From the NCBI RefSeq assembly GCF_900590755.1, contig NZ_UUOC01000035.1:62001-126000 (forward strand): DNA of 64,000 nucleotides. Direction: 5' to 3'. The notes beneath the pieces are model-generated. The model saw only the letters and a program-made list of their open reading frames with translations. It made no database searches and was not told the DNA's origin. How positions within the stretch are numbered: the stretch's first letter is position 1; each line of letters begins with the position of its first letter. This stretch comes from Pseudomonas viridiflava. Its GTDB lineage: Bacteria > Pseudomonadota > Gammaproteobacteria > Pseudomonadales > Pseudomonadaceae. The position numbers and the translations under genes were made by a program. Of this stretch, positions 1 through 7,882 are shown in pieces.

Positions 1-669
1 ACGTTTGGCGAGATCACCGTACTCGCAGCGGTGGCGCTAACCGTGTTTGCCCTGTTGCGACGTTTCCGCCCTCCGAAAGAAAGCATCGCCCTGCCCGCTC
101 AGCAACGTCTGCTGGCACGGGACGTGGTCACCGATCTGGTCAACCCGCGCAGCGCCAGCGACACGGCGCTGGGCTTCATGATGGTGCCAGCCGTGCTGGT
201 CCGCTTGCTGCTGCCGATTGCGGTGGTGGTGTCGATGTACCTGTTCATGCGCGGCCACAACCAGCCGGGCGGCGGATTTGTTGCCGGTCTGGTGATGTCG
301 GTAGCGTTCATCCTGCAATACATGGTGGCGGGCACTCAGTGGGTCGAAGCGCAGATGAGCCTGCGGCCGCTGCGCTGGATGGGCACCGGTCTGCTGTTCG
401 CGATTTGCACCGGGCTGGGCTCGATGTTCCTCGGCTATCCATTCATGACCACTCACACCGCGCATCTGGACTTGCCACTGCTGGGTGATATCCATATGGC
501 CAGCGCCTTGTTCTTTGATGTCGGCGTATATGCCGTAGTCGTGGGCTCGACGCTGCTGATCCTGACGGCACTGGCCCACCAATCGGTGCGTAGCCATCGC
601 CCGACGTCGCAGTCCAAGCCCGTGCCGACCCCCATAGCCGATCTCATGGCCGAAAAAGGAGCCCGCTGA
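1..669 (+). CDS. mrpA: Mrp Na+/H+ antiporter subunit A, C-terminal part (5' end outside window)
   Basis: The frame is open from base 1, so this is the end of a longer gene. The first residues (TFGEITVLAAVALTVFALL) match the end of the MrpA proton-channel domain. What follows is an MnhB-like domain with hydrophobic stretches and the characteristic PGGGFVAGLV motif (about codons 88-97). Pseudomonas MrpA proteins are A/B fusions of roughly 950-980 residues, so about three quarters is missing. It works in the inner membrane with the downstream subunits in proton-driven Na+ (or K+) export and pH homeostasis. The stop codon TGA shares its last base with the ATG of mrpC, so the two are translationally coupled. 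Confidence 0.9.
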   Translation, partial: TFGEITVLAAVALTVFALLRRFRPPKESIALPAQQRLLARDVVTDLVNPRSASDTALGFMMVPAVLVRLLLPIAVVVSMYLFMRGHNQPGGGFVAGLVMSVAFILQYMVAGTQWVEAQMSLRPLRWMGTGLLFAICTGLGSMFLGYPFMTTHTAHLDLPLLGDIHMASALFFDVGVYAVVVGSTLLILTALAHQSVRSHRPTSQSKPVPTPIADLMAEKGAR

Positions 670-1013
670 TGGAAGAAGTCATCGCAATCGCCATTGGAGT
701 ACTGGCCGCCTCAGGCGTGTGGCTGATCCTGCGCCCGCGGACCTTTCAGGTGGTCATGGGCCTGTGCTTGCTGTCCTATGGCGTCAACCTGTTCATTTTC
801 AGCATGGGCAGCCTGTTTATCGGCCGTGAGCCGATCATCAAAGACGGCGTTCCCCAGGATCTGCTGCACTACACCGACCCGCTGCCTCAGGCATTGGTAC
901 TCACCGCCATTGTCATCAGCTTTGCCATGACCGCGCTGTTTCTGGTGCTGCTGCTGGCGTCGCGCGGACTGACCGGCACCGACCATGTAGACGGCAGGGA
1001 GCCCAAAGAATGA
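669..1013 (+). CDS. mrpC: Mrp antiporter subunit C (NuoK-like)
   Basis: A 114-residue protein with three predicted membrane helices, the usual size and topology of MrpC/MnhC, a homolog of complex I subunit NuoK. The second helix (VVMGLCLLSYGVNLFIFSMG) has the conserved polar and glycine pattern of the family, and the last helix carries the DPLPQALVLTAIVI segment typical of NuoK-like proteins. It forms part of the seven-subunit Na+/H+ antiporter complex in the inner membrane. It overlaps mrpA by one base and mrpD by four bases (ATGA). Confidence 0.93.
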   Translation: MEEVIAIAIGVLAASGVWLILRPRTFQVVMGLCLLSYGVNLFIFSMGSLFIGREPIIKDGVPQDLLHYTDPLPQALVLTAIVISFAMTALFLVLLLASRGLTGTDHVDGREPKE

Positions 1014-2701
1014 CGTGGATGAACCAACTGATCGTTGCGCCCATCCTGCTGCCCTTGCTGACGGCCGCGATCATGCTGTGGCTCGGCGAAAAACATCGCC
1101 CGCTCAAGGCGCGAATCAATCTGTGGTCCAGCATCCTCGGCCTGGGCATCTCCATCACCTTGTTCATGTGGGTGCAGACCAGCGGCAGCACGGGTTCGAT
1201 TGGTGTGTATCTGCCCGGTAACTGGGAAGTGCCGTTCGGCATCGTGCTAGTGGTGGATCACCTGTCGGCGATGATGCTGGTGCTGACCGGGATCGTCGGC
1301 GTCTGCGCGCTATTGTTCGCCCTGGCCCGCTGGGACCGGGCTGGTGCCAGCTTCCATGCGCTGTTCCAGATTCAATTGATGGGTTTGTACGGCGCGTTTC
1401 TCACCGCTGACCTGTTCAACCTGTTCGTCTTCTTTGAAGTGCTGCTGGCCGCGTCCTATGGCTTGATGCTGCATGGTTCCGGTCGTGCCCGAGTCTCGGC
1501 AGGCTTGCACTACATTGCGATCAACTTGCTGGCTTCGTCGCTGTTCCTGATCGGCGCGGCATTGATCTACGGCGTGACCGGCACCTTGAACATGGCGGAT
1601 CTGGCGATCAAGATCCCTCAAGTGCCCGAAGCCGACTTGGGCCTGCTGCACGCAGGCGCGGCGATTCTGGCGGTGGCCTTCCTGACCAAAGCGGGTATGT
1701 GGCCGCTGAACTTCTGGCTGGCCCCGGCCTACTCGGCAGCCAGCGCGCCGGTTGCGGCGATGTTCGCGATCATGACCAAAGTCGGCTTCTACACCTTGCT
1801 GCGGCTCTGGACGCTACTGTTTTCGGTGCAGGCAGGCCCATCCGCGTTCTTCGGCGGCGACTGGCTGATTTACGGTGGTATGGCGACGATTTTCACCGCA
1901 GCCGTGGCGATCATCGCCGCGCAACGTCTGGAGCGCATGGCCAGCCTGAGCATTCTGGTGTCGGCGGGCATTCTGCTGTCGGCGGTCGGCTTTGCCCAAC
2001 CGAGCCTGACCGCAGGCGCGCTGTTCTATCTGGTCAGCTCCACCCTGGCCTTGAGCGCCATGTTCCTGCTGGCTGAACTGGTCGAACGTTCACGCTCGGT
2101 CAATGACCTGACCATGGCCATGGAAGACGACCCCGACCAGCTACCGCGCACTATGGAATCCCTGAACCCGCCACCAGGCACCAACCTGGATGATGAGCAA
2201 AAGGCCGTAGTCGGCCAGGTCATCCCCATGACCATGGCCTTCCTGGGCTTGAGCTTTGTCGTCTGCGCCCTGCTGATCATTGGCATGCCGCCGCTGTCCG
2301 GCTTCATCGGCAAGTTGAGCCTGCTCAGTGCCCTGCTCAATCCATTGGGCCTTGATGTTGCTCAGGACGAAACCATTTCCAGCCAGGGCTGGATGCTGGT
2401 GGCGCTGCTGATTTTCTCGGGTCTGGCCTCTCTGCTGGCCTTTTCCCGAGTGGGCATTCAACGCTTCTGGACTCCACAGGAGCGCCCTTCTCCGCTGCTG
2501 CGGCGTTACGAATGCCTGCCCATCGTGATTCTGCTGGGGCTTTGCATCGCGCTGACCTTCCAGGCCGAACCGCTGTTGCGCTACACCCGCGACACGGCGG
2601 CGGCGCTGCATGAGCCCAAGCAATATATCCAGTCGGTCATGGCGACACGGCCGCTGCCGGGGCCTGTCAGTGATACCGGGATTTCGGCGGTGCAGCCATG
2701 A
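1010..2701 (+). CDS. mrpD: Mrp antiporter subunit D (NuoL/M/N-like)
   Basis: A 563-residue polytopic membrane protein homologous to the antiporter-like subunits of complex I. Visible family marks are the membrane segment DLFNLFVFFEVLLAASYGLM, the LHAGAAILAVAFLTKAGMWP stretch with the conserved lysine, and PLSGFIGKLSLL near residue 425. This subunit is expected to carry protons or cations in the Mrp complex. The ATG at 1010 overlaps the mrpC stop (ATGA) and follows a GGGAG ribosome site. A hydrophilic insert near residues 365-400 is acidic and probably a loop. Length fits the longer proteobacterial MrpD proteins. Confidence 0.94.
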   Translation: MTWMNQLIVAPILLPLLTAAIMLWLGEKHRPLKARINLWSSILGLGISITLFMWVQTSGSTGSIGVYLPGNWEVPFGIVLVVDHLSAMMLVLTGIVGVCALLFALARWDRAGASFHALFQIQLMGLYGAFLTADLFNLFVFFEVLLAASYGLMLHGSGRARVSAGLHYIAINLLASSLFLIGAALIYGVTGTLNMADLAIKIPQVPEADLGLLHAGAAILAVAFLTKAGMWPLNFWLAPAYSAASAPVAAMFAIMTKVGFYTLLRLWTLLFSVQAGPSAFFGGDWLIYGGMATIFTAAVAIIAAQRLERMASLSILVSAGILLSAVGFAQPSLTAGALFYLVSSTLALSAMFLLAELVERSRSVNDLTMAMEDDPDQLPRTMESLNPPPGTNLDDEQKAVVGQVIPMTMAFLGLSFVVCALLIIGMPPLSGFIGKLSLLSALLNPLGLDVAQDETISSQGWMLVALLIFSGLASLLAFSRVGIQRFWTPQERPSPLLRRYECLPIVILLGLCIALTFQAEPLLRYTRDTAAALHEPKQYIQSVMATRPLPGPVSDTGISAVQP

Positions 2702-3186
2702 AACGTTACTTCCCTGCTCCGTGGTTTTCCGTAGCCCTGGCGGTACTCTGGCTGGTGCTGAACCTGTCTCTGAGCCCAAGCAACATTCTGCTCGCCATAG
2801 TGCTGGGTTTTCTTGCGCCGCTGCTGATGGCTCCGCTGCGTCCTTTGCCGGTGAGCATCCGCAAACCCGGCGTCATCTTGCGACTGTTCTTTCTGGTGGG
2901 GCGCGATGTGGTGGTGTCCAACCTGGCCGTGGCCTGGACCGTGTGGAACGCCCGACGCCGTCCACCACGCTCGGCCTTTGTCAAAGTGCCGCTGGACCTG
3001 CGCGATGCCAACGGGCTGGCGGCCTTGTCGATGATCACCACCGTGGTGCCCGGCACCGTCTGGTCGGAACTGGCTCTGGATCGCAGCGTACTGCTGATGC
3101 ACGTGTTCGATCTTGAAGACGAAGCGCAATTCATCGAGCACTTCAAGCGCACCTACGAGCGCCCGCTGATGGAGATTTTCGAATGA
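2698..3186 (+). CDS. mrpE: Mrp antiporter subunit E
   Basis: A 162-residue MrpE/MnhE protein. Two N-terminal membrane helices (about residues 8-48) are followed by a cytoplasmic domain with the family segment NGLAALSMITTVVPGTVWSE (about residues 103-122). MrpE is needed for full assembly or activity of Mrp complexes. It overlaps mrpD by ATGA and its stop overlaps mrpF in the same way, so all subunits are probably made from one transcript. Confidence 0.93.
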   Translation: MKRYFPAPWFSVALAVLWLVLNLSLSPSNILLAIVLGFLAPLLMAPLRPLPVSIRKPGVILRLFFLVGRDVVVSNLAVAWTVWNARRRPPRSAFVKVPLDLRDANGLAALSMITTVVPGTVWSELALDRSVLLMHVFDLEDEAQFIEHFKRTYERPLMEIFE

Positions 3187-3461
3187 CCGCCTTGCTCAGC
3201 AACGCCATTCTGGCCAGCCTGCTTATCTTCGCCCTGGCCATGGTCCTGACGCTGATCCGCCTGCTCAAAGGCCCTTCAGCCCAGGACCGGGTTCTGGCTC
3301 TGGACTATCTGTACATCATCGCCATGTTGATGATGCTGGTGCTGGGCATCCGTTATGCCAGCGACACTTACTTCGAGGCCGCGCTGCTGATCGCACTGTT
3401 CGGCTTTGTCGGCTCATTTGCCCTGGCCAAATTCCTGCTACGCGGAGAGGTGATCGAATGA
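3183..3461 (+). CDS. mrpF: Mrp antiporter subunit F
   Basis: A 92-residue protein with three hydrophobic segments, the length and layout of MrpF/MnhF. The segment GPSAQDRVLALDYLYIIAML contains the conserved D-R-x-x-A-x-D pattern of this family. It is a small integral subunit of the Mrp Na+/H+ antiporter. Start overlaps the mrpE stop by ATGA and its own stop overlaps mrpG identically. Confidence 0.93.
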   Translation: MTALLSNAILASLLIFALAMVLTLIRLLKGPSAQDRVLALDYLYIIAMLMMLVLGIRYASDTYFEAALLIALFGFVGSFALAKFLLRGEVIE

Positions 3462-3835
3462 ATTCGTCCGTGGTTCTGCCGTTCTGGGTCGAGATTCTGA
3501 CCGCTGCCTTGCTGCTTGCCAGCAGCCTGTTCGTGCTGACCGGGGCCTTGGGCATCTTGCGCATGAAAGAGTTTTTCCAGCGCATGCACCCGCCCGCACT
3601 GGCCTCGACCCTCGGGGCCTGGTGCGTGGCATTGGCGTCGATTGTCTATTTCTCGGCGCTCAAATCGGAGCCGGTGATACACGCCTGGCTGATCCCGATT
3701 CTGTTGTCGATCACCGTACCGGTCACCACCTTGCTGCTGGCCCGCACAGGGCTGTTCCGCAAGCGCATGGCGGGAGACGATGTCCCGCCGGAAGTCAGCA
3801 GTGGTAACGGCCAGGGGGATTCGGGCGGCAGTTGA
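3458..3835 (+). CDS. mrpG: Mrp antiporter subunit G (last gene of the operon)
   Basis: A 125-residue MrpG/MnhG protein with three membrane helices. The segment LTGALGILRMKEFFQRMHPP (about residues 27-46) is the family signature, normally G-x-x-R-x-x-D-x-x-x-R-x-H. The C-terminal tail after residue 105 is hydrophilic and glycine/serine rich. It closes the operon and faces a convergent hypothetical gene only 19 bases away. No clear intrinsic terminator is visible in that gap. Confidence 0.93.
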   Translation: MNSSVVLPFWVEILTAALLLASSLFVLTGALGILRMKEFFQRMHPPALASTLGAWCVALASIVYFSALKSEPVIHAWLIPILLSITVPVTTLLLARTGLFRKRMAGDDVPPEVSSGNGQGDSGGS

Positions 3836-3854
3836 ATAAATTGCCTTGTCCAGA

Positions 3855-4322
3855 TTACTCGCTGGCCTTGAAGGTCAGCTCACCCTTGCGCCACTTGGCC
3901 GCTTTGGTCGTTGCAGTCTTCAATGTCTTGGTCAGCCCGCCCTGTAATTGCTCATGGGCGGCAAAGACCATCATGATGCCCTGGCCTTCCTTGAACACGA
4001 TGCCATGGCCTTCGGCGATATCGACGTAAGCGTATTCGCCCAGGCCATACACCGTAATCTTGATGTCACGAAACTTGATTTCGAACTTGCCGCCTTCACG
4101 GCTGGGCAATACCGCCGCGCGGAAATGATCGCCCACCTTGAGCTCAAGGCGCGGTTTGTCATCCACCACCAGGGCTGTCTCGGTGTCGATTTCGGCGATG
4201 TAAATGTCTTCAGCCGATTGCTCGCATACGTATACAAAGCGAGACTGGAACTGCTTGACCAACTTGGCTCGCAGGTCACCCAGCACGAACAGCGCGTGCG
4301 TCTCCAGATTACTTACTGCCAA
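3855..4322 (-). CDS. conserved hypothetical protein
   Basis: A soluble protein of about 155 residues that I do not recognise beyond an impression that it occurs in other pseudomonads. It has alternating hydrophobic/charged beta-rich segments (for example KFEIKFRDIKITVYGLGEYA) and a lysine-rich C-terminal tail, with no signal peptide or membrane helix. The start is unusual: no ATG precedes the conserved body. A TTG at 4322 is preceded by GGGAG with seven bases between, which I prefer over an upstream TTG at 4337. It is convergent with mrpG. Function unknown. Confidence 0.6.
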   Translation of the reverse strand: MAVSNLETHALFVLGDLRAKLVKQFQSRFVYVCEQSAEDIYIAEIDTETALVVDDKPRLELKVGDHFRAAVLPSREGGKFEIKFRDIKITVYGLGEYAYVDIAEGHGIVFKEGQGIMMVFAAHEQLQGGLTKTLKTATTKAAKWRKGELTFKASE

Positions 4323-4721
4323 AGTGCAAACTCCCAACCTGAAATATGATTTCGTCCGGTCATGGCCGAACGATCGAAAAGTGGACTCCCGCCCTCCCGA
4401 TCCGCCACGCAGGTGTTCGGGAAAGTCATGTGCAAAGAGAAGTCGACGATGCCGGACACGCGATGTGCAATCAGCGTTGGCATGAGGGGGATTCTACCGG
4501 GTGCCGGGGCCTGCCGCCTATATGCCTTTCGTCCGTAGCGGCATTCATCGCCATTTCTGACAACAATGCCGCCTTCTGGTGCACTTGTCGGGGGCGGTTT
4601 CCTACGCCGTTGAGGACTAAATCATGCCGATGAGCATCAACTACTGCCATACTCGCGCAAATCGAAAAAGGCCTGACCCGGTGTCGGTCAGAAGCCAGTT
4701 TTTATCCAGGGGAAGGTAGCA
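4323..4721. other. 400-bp stretch without a supported gene
   Basis: Short open frames exist on both strands but none has a convincing ribosome site together with protein-like composition. The only candidate is a 31-codon frame from the ATG at 4624 after GAGGAC. It is arginine-rich, ends just before the next gene and has no recognisable relative, so it is not called. The region must hold the promoters of the divergent genes at 4322 (minus) and 4722 (plus). I see no clear -10/-35 pair. Confidence 0.4.
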
Positions 4722-4952
4722 GTGACTGAATTTGATATTGGCGAGTTTTTTGTCTGGGGTGAATGCAAGGAAGTAGAGGGTGAGTATCAGGCGGTCATCG
4801 GCATGCGCGCCAAACAGCCCGGGGTTCCTGTCACTTATCACCAGGTGGAGAAGGATCGCTGGTTCAAGACAGCCGAACTTGCGGCTGAAGCTGGCAGGGA
4901 ACAGGCTCAGGAATTGAAGAATGCGGTGGATGCTGGGGGGTTGAATCTCTAA
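4722..4952 (+). CDS. small conserved hypothetical protein
   Basis: A 76-residue soluble acidic protein of unknown function. The start is GTG at 4722, preceded by GGGGAAGG at a suitable distance. It contains two tryptophan-bearing segments (EFFVWGEC, EKDRWFKTA) and an alanine/glutamate-rich helix at the C-terminus (about residues 50-68). The stop is followed at once by the long structured repeat. No functional link to its neighbours is visible. Confidence 0.55.
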   Translation: MTEFDIGEFFVWGECKEVEGEYQAVIGMRAKQPGVPVTYHQVEKDRWFKTAELAAEAGREQAQELKNAVDAGGLNL

Positions 4953-4956
4953 TTGA

Positions 4957-5250
4957 GTACATATCCGTTGCTCCGGTAACGGCTGCTTATGGTTGCGCTT
5001 TTACAGCGCCTCACTTTTGAAAAGCGCAAAAGTAAGCAAAACGCTCTTGCCCCACCACTCGGTCCCTCGCCTAGGCTCGGCATGCCCGGAATCCGACATT
5101 GATTCGGCGGGCCGCCGCGAAGGGCCATCCCTGGCCCAGCGCGGCTAAACCGGCATCCTTGCCGGTTTGCCCCGCCGAATCAATATCGGCTTCCGGCCAG
5201 CGTGGTTTGACGGGGCACCAAGATCAAAATCAAAAGCGCGTAGATCAAGA
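4957..5250 (-). repeat. long structured repeat, copy A
   Basis: About 290 bp, inverted relative to copies B (5440-5745) and C (15370-15665). Read on the minus strand it has, in order from the far end: a CTTTTGAT-type motif, an outer stem (5171-5189 with 5093-5111, 18 of 19 pairs), within it a CCGGCA/TGCCGG hairpin and a GGGCCA/TGGCCC hairpin, then a conserved GTGGGGCAAGAGCGTTTTGC block. After that come an ACTTTT/AAAAGT hairpin, a GCGCT/AGCGC hairpin and a CCGTT/AACGG hairpin. Small open frames inside it are by-products of the repeat. Confidence 0.8.
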
Positions 5251-5286
5251 TCAACTGCGACGATGGTTGGTGCTACGTGGATTGAG

Positions 5287-5346
5287 GTAGGAGCTGCCGA
5301 AGGCTGCGAAGGCGGCTTCCGATTCGCAGCCTTCGGCAGCTCCTAC
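5287..5346. repeat. REP palindrome between long repeats A and B
   Basis: Two perfect 24-base arms (5287-5310 and 5323-5346) starting GTAGGAGCTGCC and separated by 12 bases. It is a paired REP of the family also seen at 15280, 37724 and 42455. It sits at the centre of the A/B inverted pair. REPs of this kind in Pseudomonas are thought to be mobilised by RAYT transposases; none is encoded in this window. Confidence 0.9.
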
Positions 5347-5439
5347 AGAAAACCCCGCCCGCCGTCAGTTCTGTGGGAGCGTAGCTTGCACAAAGGAACG
5401 CGGCATGAACAGGGACCAGGTCGGCCAGGCCGCCTCGCG

Positions 5440-5745
5440 CGCTTTTGATTTGGCTTTTGATCTTAGGCGCCCCGTTAAACCACGCAGGCCGAACGCGGAC
5501 CTTGAACCGTGGGCAACCCGGCAGGACGCCGGGTTAGCCGCGCTGGGCCAGGGATGGCCCTTCGCGGCGGCCCACGGTTCAAGGTCTGCGGTCGGGTACA
5601 CCGAGCCTAGGCGAGGTGCCGAGTGGTGGGGCAAGAGCGTTTTGCTTACTTTTGACTGGGCCGGCATTCCGGCTTTTCAAAAGTGAGGCGCCGTAAGGGC
5701 GCAACCCTAAGCAGCCGTTACCGCAGCAACGGATATGCACACAAG
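5440..5745 (+). repeat. long structured repeat, copy B
   Basis: About 305 bp in the orientation of copy C and opposite to copy A. The outer stem pairs 5494-5513 with 5571-5590 (one G.T wobble). Its sequence (GACCTTGAACCGTGGG on the left) differs from copies A and C, but the right arm changes to match. The inner hairpins are CCCGGC/GCCGGG and GGGCCA/TGGCCC, followed by the conserved GTGGGGCAAGAGCGTTTTGC block and hairpins ACTTTTGA/TCAAAAGT (with a GCCGG/CCGGC insert), GCGCC/GGCGC and CCGTT/AACGG. Confidence 0.8.
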
Positions 5746-5852
5746 ACATCCACGAAAAAACCCACCGAACTCTACGCCACCCCCATGCTCTGATGCTTTA
5801 CGCGGCTTGTAGCGTGTAAATCACAATAGGGTCCCGTACCCCAGGAGCTACC

Positions 5853-6092
5853 ATGGAATTGACCACACCCACACTCGCCACTCTGTTCGAACAGCTGGGC
5901 CTGGACTCCGACGATGCCAGCATCGACGCGTTCGCCGCCGCACATCCGTTGCCAGACGACGTAAAGTTGATCGACGCCGACTTCTGGACACCCCAGCAGG
6001 CACGCTTTCTCAAAGAGGAACTGCGAGAAGATGCCGAATGGGCGCCGGTTGTAGACGAGCTCAACGTCCTGCTGCACAAACCAGCAGACTGA
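5853..6092 (+). CDS. DUF2789 domain protein
   Basis: A 79-residue acidic soluble protein. The pattern T-L-x-x-L-F-E-Q-L-G-L at the start, the HPLPDDVKLIDADFWTPQQA segment and the closing WAPVVDELNVLL are those of the DUF2789 family of gamma-proteobacteria, which normally has this length. ATG at 5853 is preceded by AGGAG with five bases between. The function of the family is not known to me. It stands alone between the long repeat and a convergent gene. Confidence 0.85.
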   Translation: MELTTPTLATLFEQLGLDSDDASIDAFAAAHPLPDDVKLIDADFWTPQQARFLKEELREDAEWAPVVDELNVLLHKPAD

Positions 6093-6153
6093 TTAAGCGC
6101 AGCGACCTGGCTTTACAGGCCGCTGCAAACAATCAACCGGGCTATCGAGACGG

Positions 6154-7623
6154 CTAACCTGCTACCTCATTATTCGGATACATCGCCCGACCGCCCTTGC
6201 GTGGCGCATGCACAAACCAGGCGTCGCGCAGGTTGCGTCGGCTGGGAATCAATGCACTCCAGTGAGCCGAGCGGTGAATATAGCGGTGGCGCAAGATCTG
6301 CTCCTCATGGGGCTCAAGCAAATACGGCGCGCCTCTGGCGTAAGCGATCAGCTTCTGCGCAACGATGTGTAACTCAGGCTGGAGCATCAACTCCTGGCTG
6401 ACAGGAATCGGCAGAAACGGCGCCCCTTCATCGCATGCCAACGCATGCATGACCCGCAGATGTACCCTGGAAAGATGACCAAACACCTGACGCTGTAAAC
6501 AGACAGCGGCCATCACCGACCTGCCCCCAGATCGGTTACAGCCCTTCAGAGGGCGAGTATTGCAAGCCACTGAAAGCGAAGCCTGAGGATCAGCGCGATC
6601 AAACCAGTGGTCGGTCTGCATCGCCTGCATTTCGGCAAATGCCTGTTGCCAGGCGAGTGTCGACTCCAACGGTTCATCGCACCCCGCTTCACTCCAGCGT
6701 GGACGGGTAATCAGCACCCGTTCCAGCATCTGCGGGTGATACCCCCCGCCAATGTCCGAGTGCGCGCCGGGTAGTGAGATCTCCCTCGTCCAGTGAGGCG
6801 TTATGCTGTTGAGCGCGAAGTTACGCCGCACTTCATCCCTGGCAGTCAGATGCAGTACTTGCTCGGCGCATCCCGGCGGCAGATAAAGGTTGACCCGATC
6901 ATTCCTGGCATCAGCGACGGCCCCCATGTCTCTGATACCCCCCACAGCGGCGACGGTGTCGAACAGACCGATCACCTTGATCCTGACGCTGCCATTACGC
7001 CAGGAAAAGTGCGGGCTCAAGGGTACACAACGTCGGTTGAGGGTGACTTCAAGTGCGCATTTGTCCTTTTTGAGCACTTCATTGACAAAATGCCGGGCCG
7101 CCGCTGCGCCGCGACTGAAACCAAATACATCCAGCTCCAGGCCACTGACTACACAACCGGGGTTCTCGCTGGCAAAGGTTTCGAGACGTGCCTCCAGCTT
7201 CTTGAAAGCACGGGCCACCTTGGCGATTACCCCCGTGGTACCCCGCCCGAAACTCTGTCCCGACCAGACTGAATCCCGCCGCCCTGAGGTTGTGCCGATA
7301 CCGCTGACGTAGATCGGCCAGTAAACCTTGAGCCCAGCCCCGTCATTGGCAGCTACGGACTGGCAGCGATAGAGTTTCGCCAGCAGTGCGACATTACTGA
7401 AGTCATTGCTGTAGCTGCTCGACGGGTCATCATGCCGACCTTTGCACTCCGAGATATGCTTGCCACCGTTGACTTCACTCATCGCCCGGCAATCCGCCGC
7501 GATCTGTGTGTTGAACCGGTTATTTCCCGTTCCATCGAAGAATATGCCGATCCTTACGGTGACTTCCAGAGACGCGGTGCTGGACCCCACCCGTGCTTCA
7601 TCTACTTTCCATGTATTTTTCAT
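6154..7623 (-). CDS. DUF2235 alpha/beta hydrolase, Tle1-like phospholipase candidate
   Basis: About 489 residues from the ATG at 7623; an upstream TTG at 7674 in the same frame looks less likely. Features of the DUF2235/Tle1 family are visible: an N-terminal IGIFFDGTGNN strand-turn, the nucleophile elbow GFSRG with the expected serine at about residue 170 (counted from 7623), followed by AAAARHF, and the GAHSDIGGGY segment that supplies the catalytic aspartate region. Tle1 proteins are type VI-secreted phospholipases that attack rival cell membranes. No signal peptide, PAAR or Rhs part is present. No adaptor or immunity gene is adjacent, so secretion is an inference only. The upstream 200 bp are AT-rich. 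Confidence 0.75.
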   Translation of the reverse strand: MKNTWKVDEARVGSSTASLEVTVRIGIFFDGTGNNRFNTQIAADCRAMSEVNGGKHISECKGRHDDPSSSYSNDFSNVALLAKLYRCQSVAANDGAGLKVYWPIYVSGIGTTSGRRDSVWSGQSFGRGTTGVIAKVARAFKKLEARLETFASENPGCVVSGLELDVFGFSRGAAAARHFVNEVLKKDKCALEVTLNRRCVPLSPHFSWRNGSVRIKVIGLFDTVAAVGGIRDMGAVADARNDRVNLYLPPGCAEQVLHLTARDEVRRNFALNSITPHWTREISLPGAHSDIGGGYHPQMLERVLITRPRWSEAGCDEPLESTLAWQQAFAEMQAMQTDHWFDRADPQASLSVACNTRPLKGCNRSGGRSVMAAVCLQRQVFGHLSRVHLRVMHALACDEGAPFLPIPVSQELMLQPELHIVAQKLIAYARGAPYLLEPHEEQILRHRYIHRSAHWSALIPSRRNLRDAWFVHAPRKGGRAMYPNNEVAG

Positions 7624-7882
7624 TCGTATATCCGCCGATTGGCGCAACTGATAAGCCAGCTGCTTTGATTTCAATAGATTTCATTGATATCTGCAGCTTG
7701 CTCAGCGATATACAGGCGTCAAGTTTGGGACAAACTTTTCAGACTTATCCCACAGACCTCAGGGATAAATTATAAATAGTTACTACATCGGTAGAGACAA
7801 ACACTCTCACTCATTGAACAAATCTATAAACACACCCGCTCTTATTCTCCTCGCAACTCAACGCTGGAACGTAGTGTTGCAA

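Noticed and set aside
5099..5686. Several 60-100 codon frames within the long repeats
   Set aside because: The same frames recur in the third copy at 15.4 kb because the DNA is repeated; stems explain the sequence better than coding.
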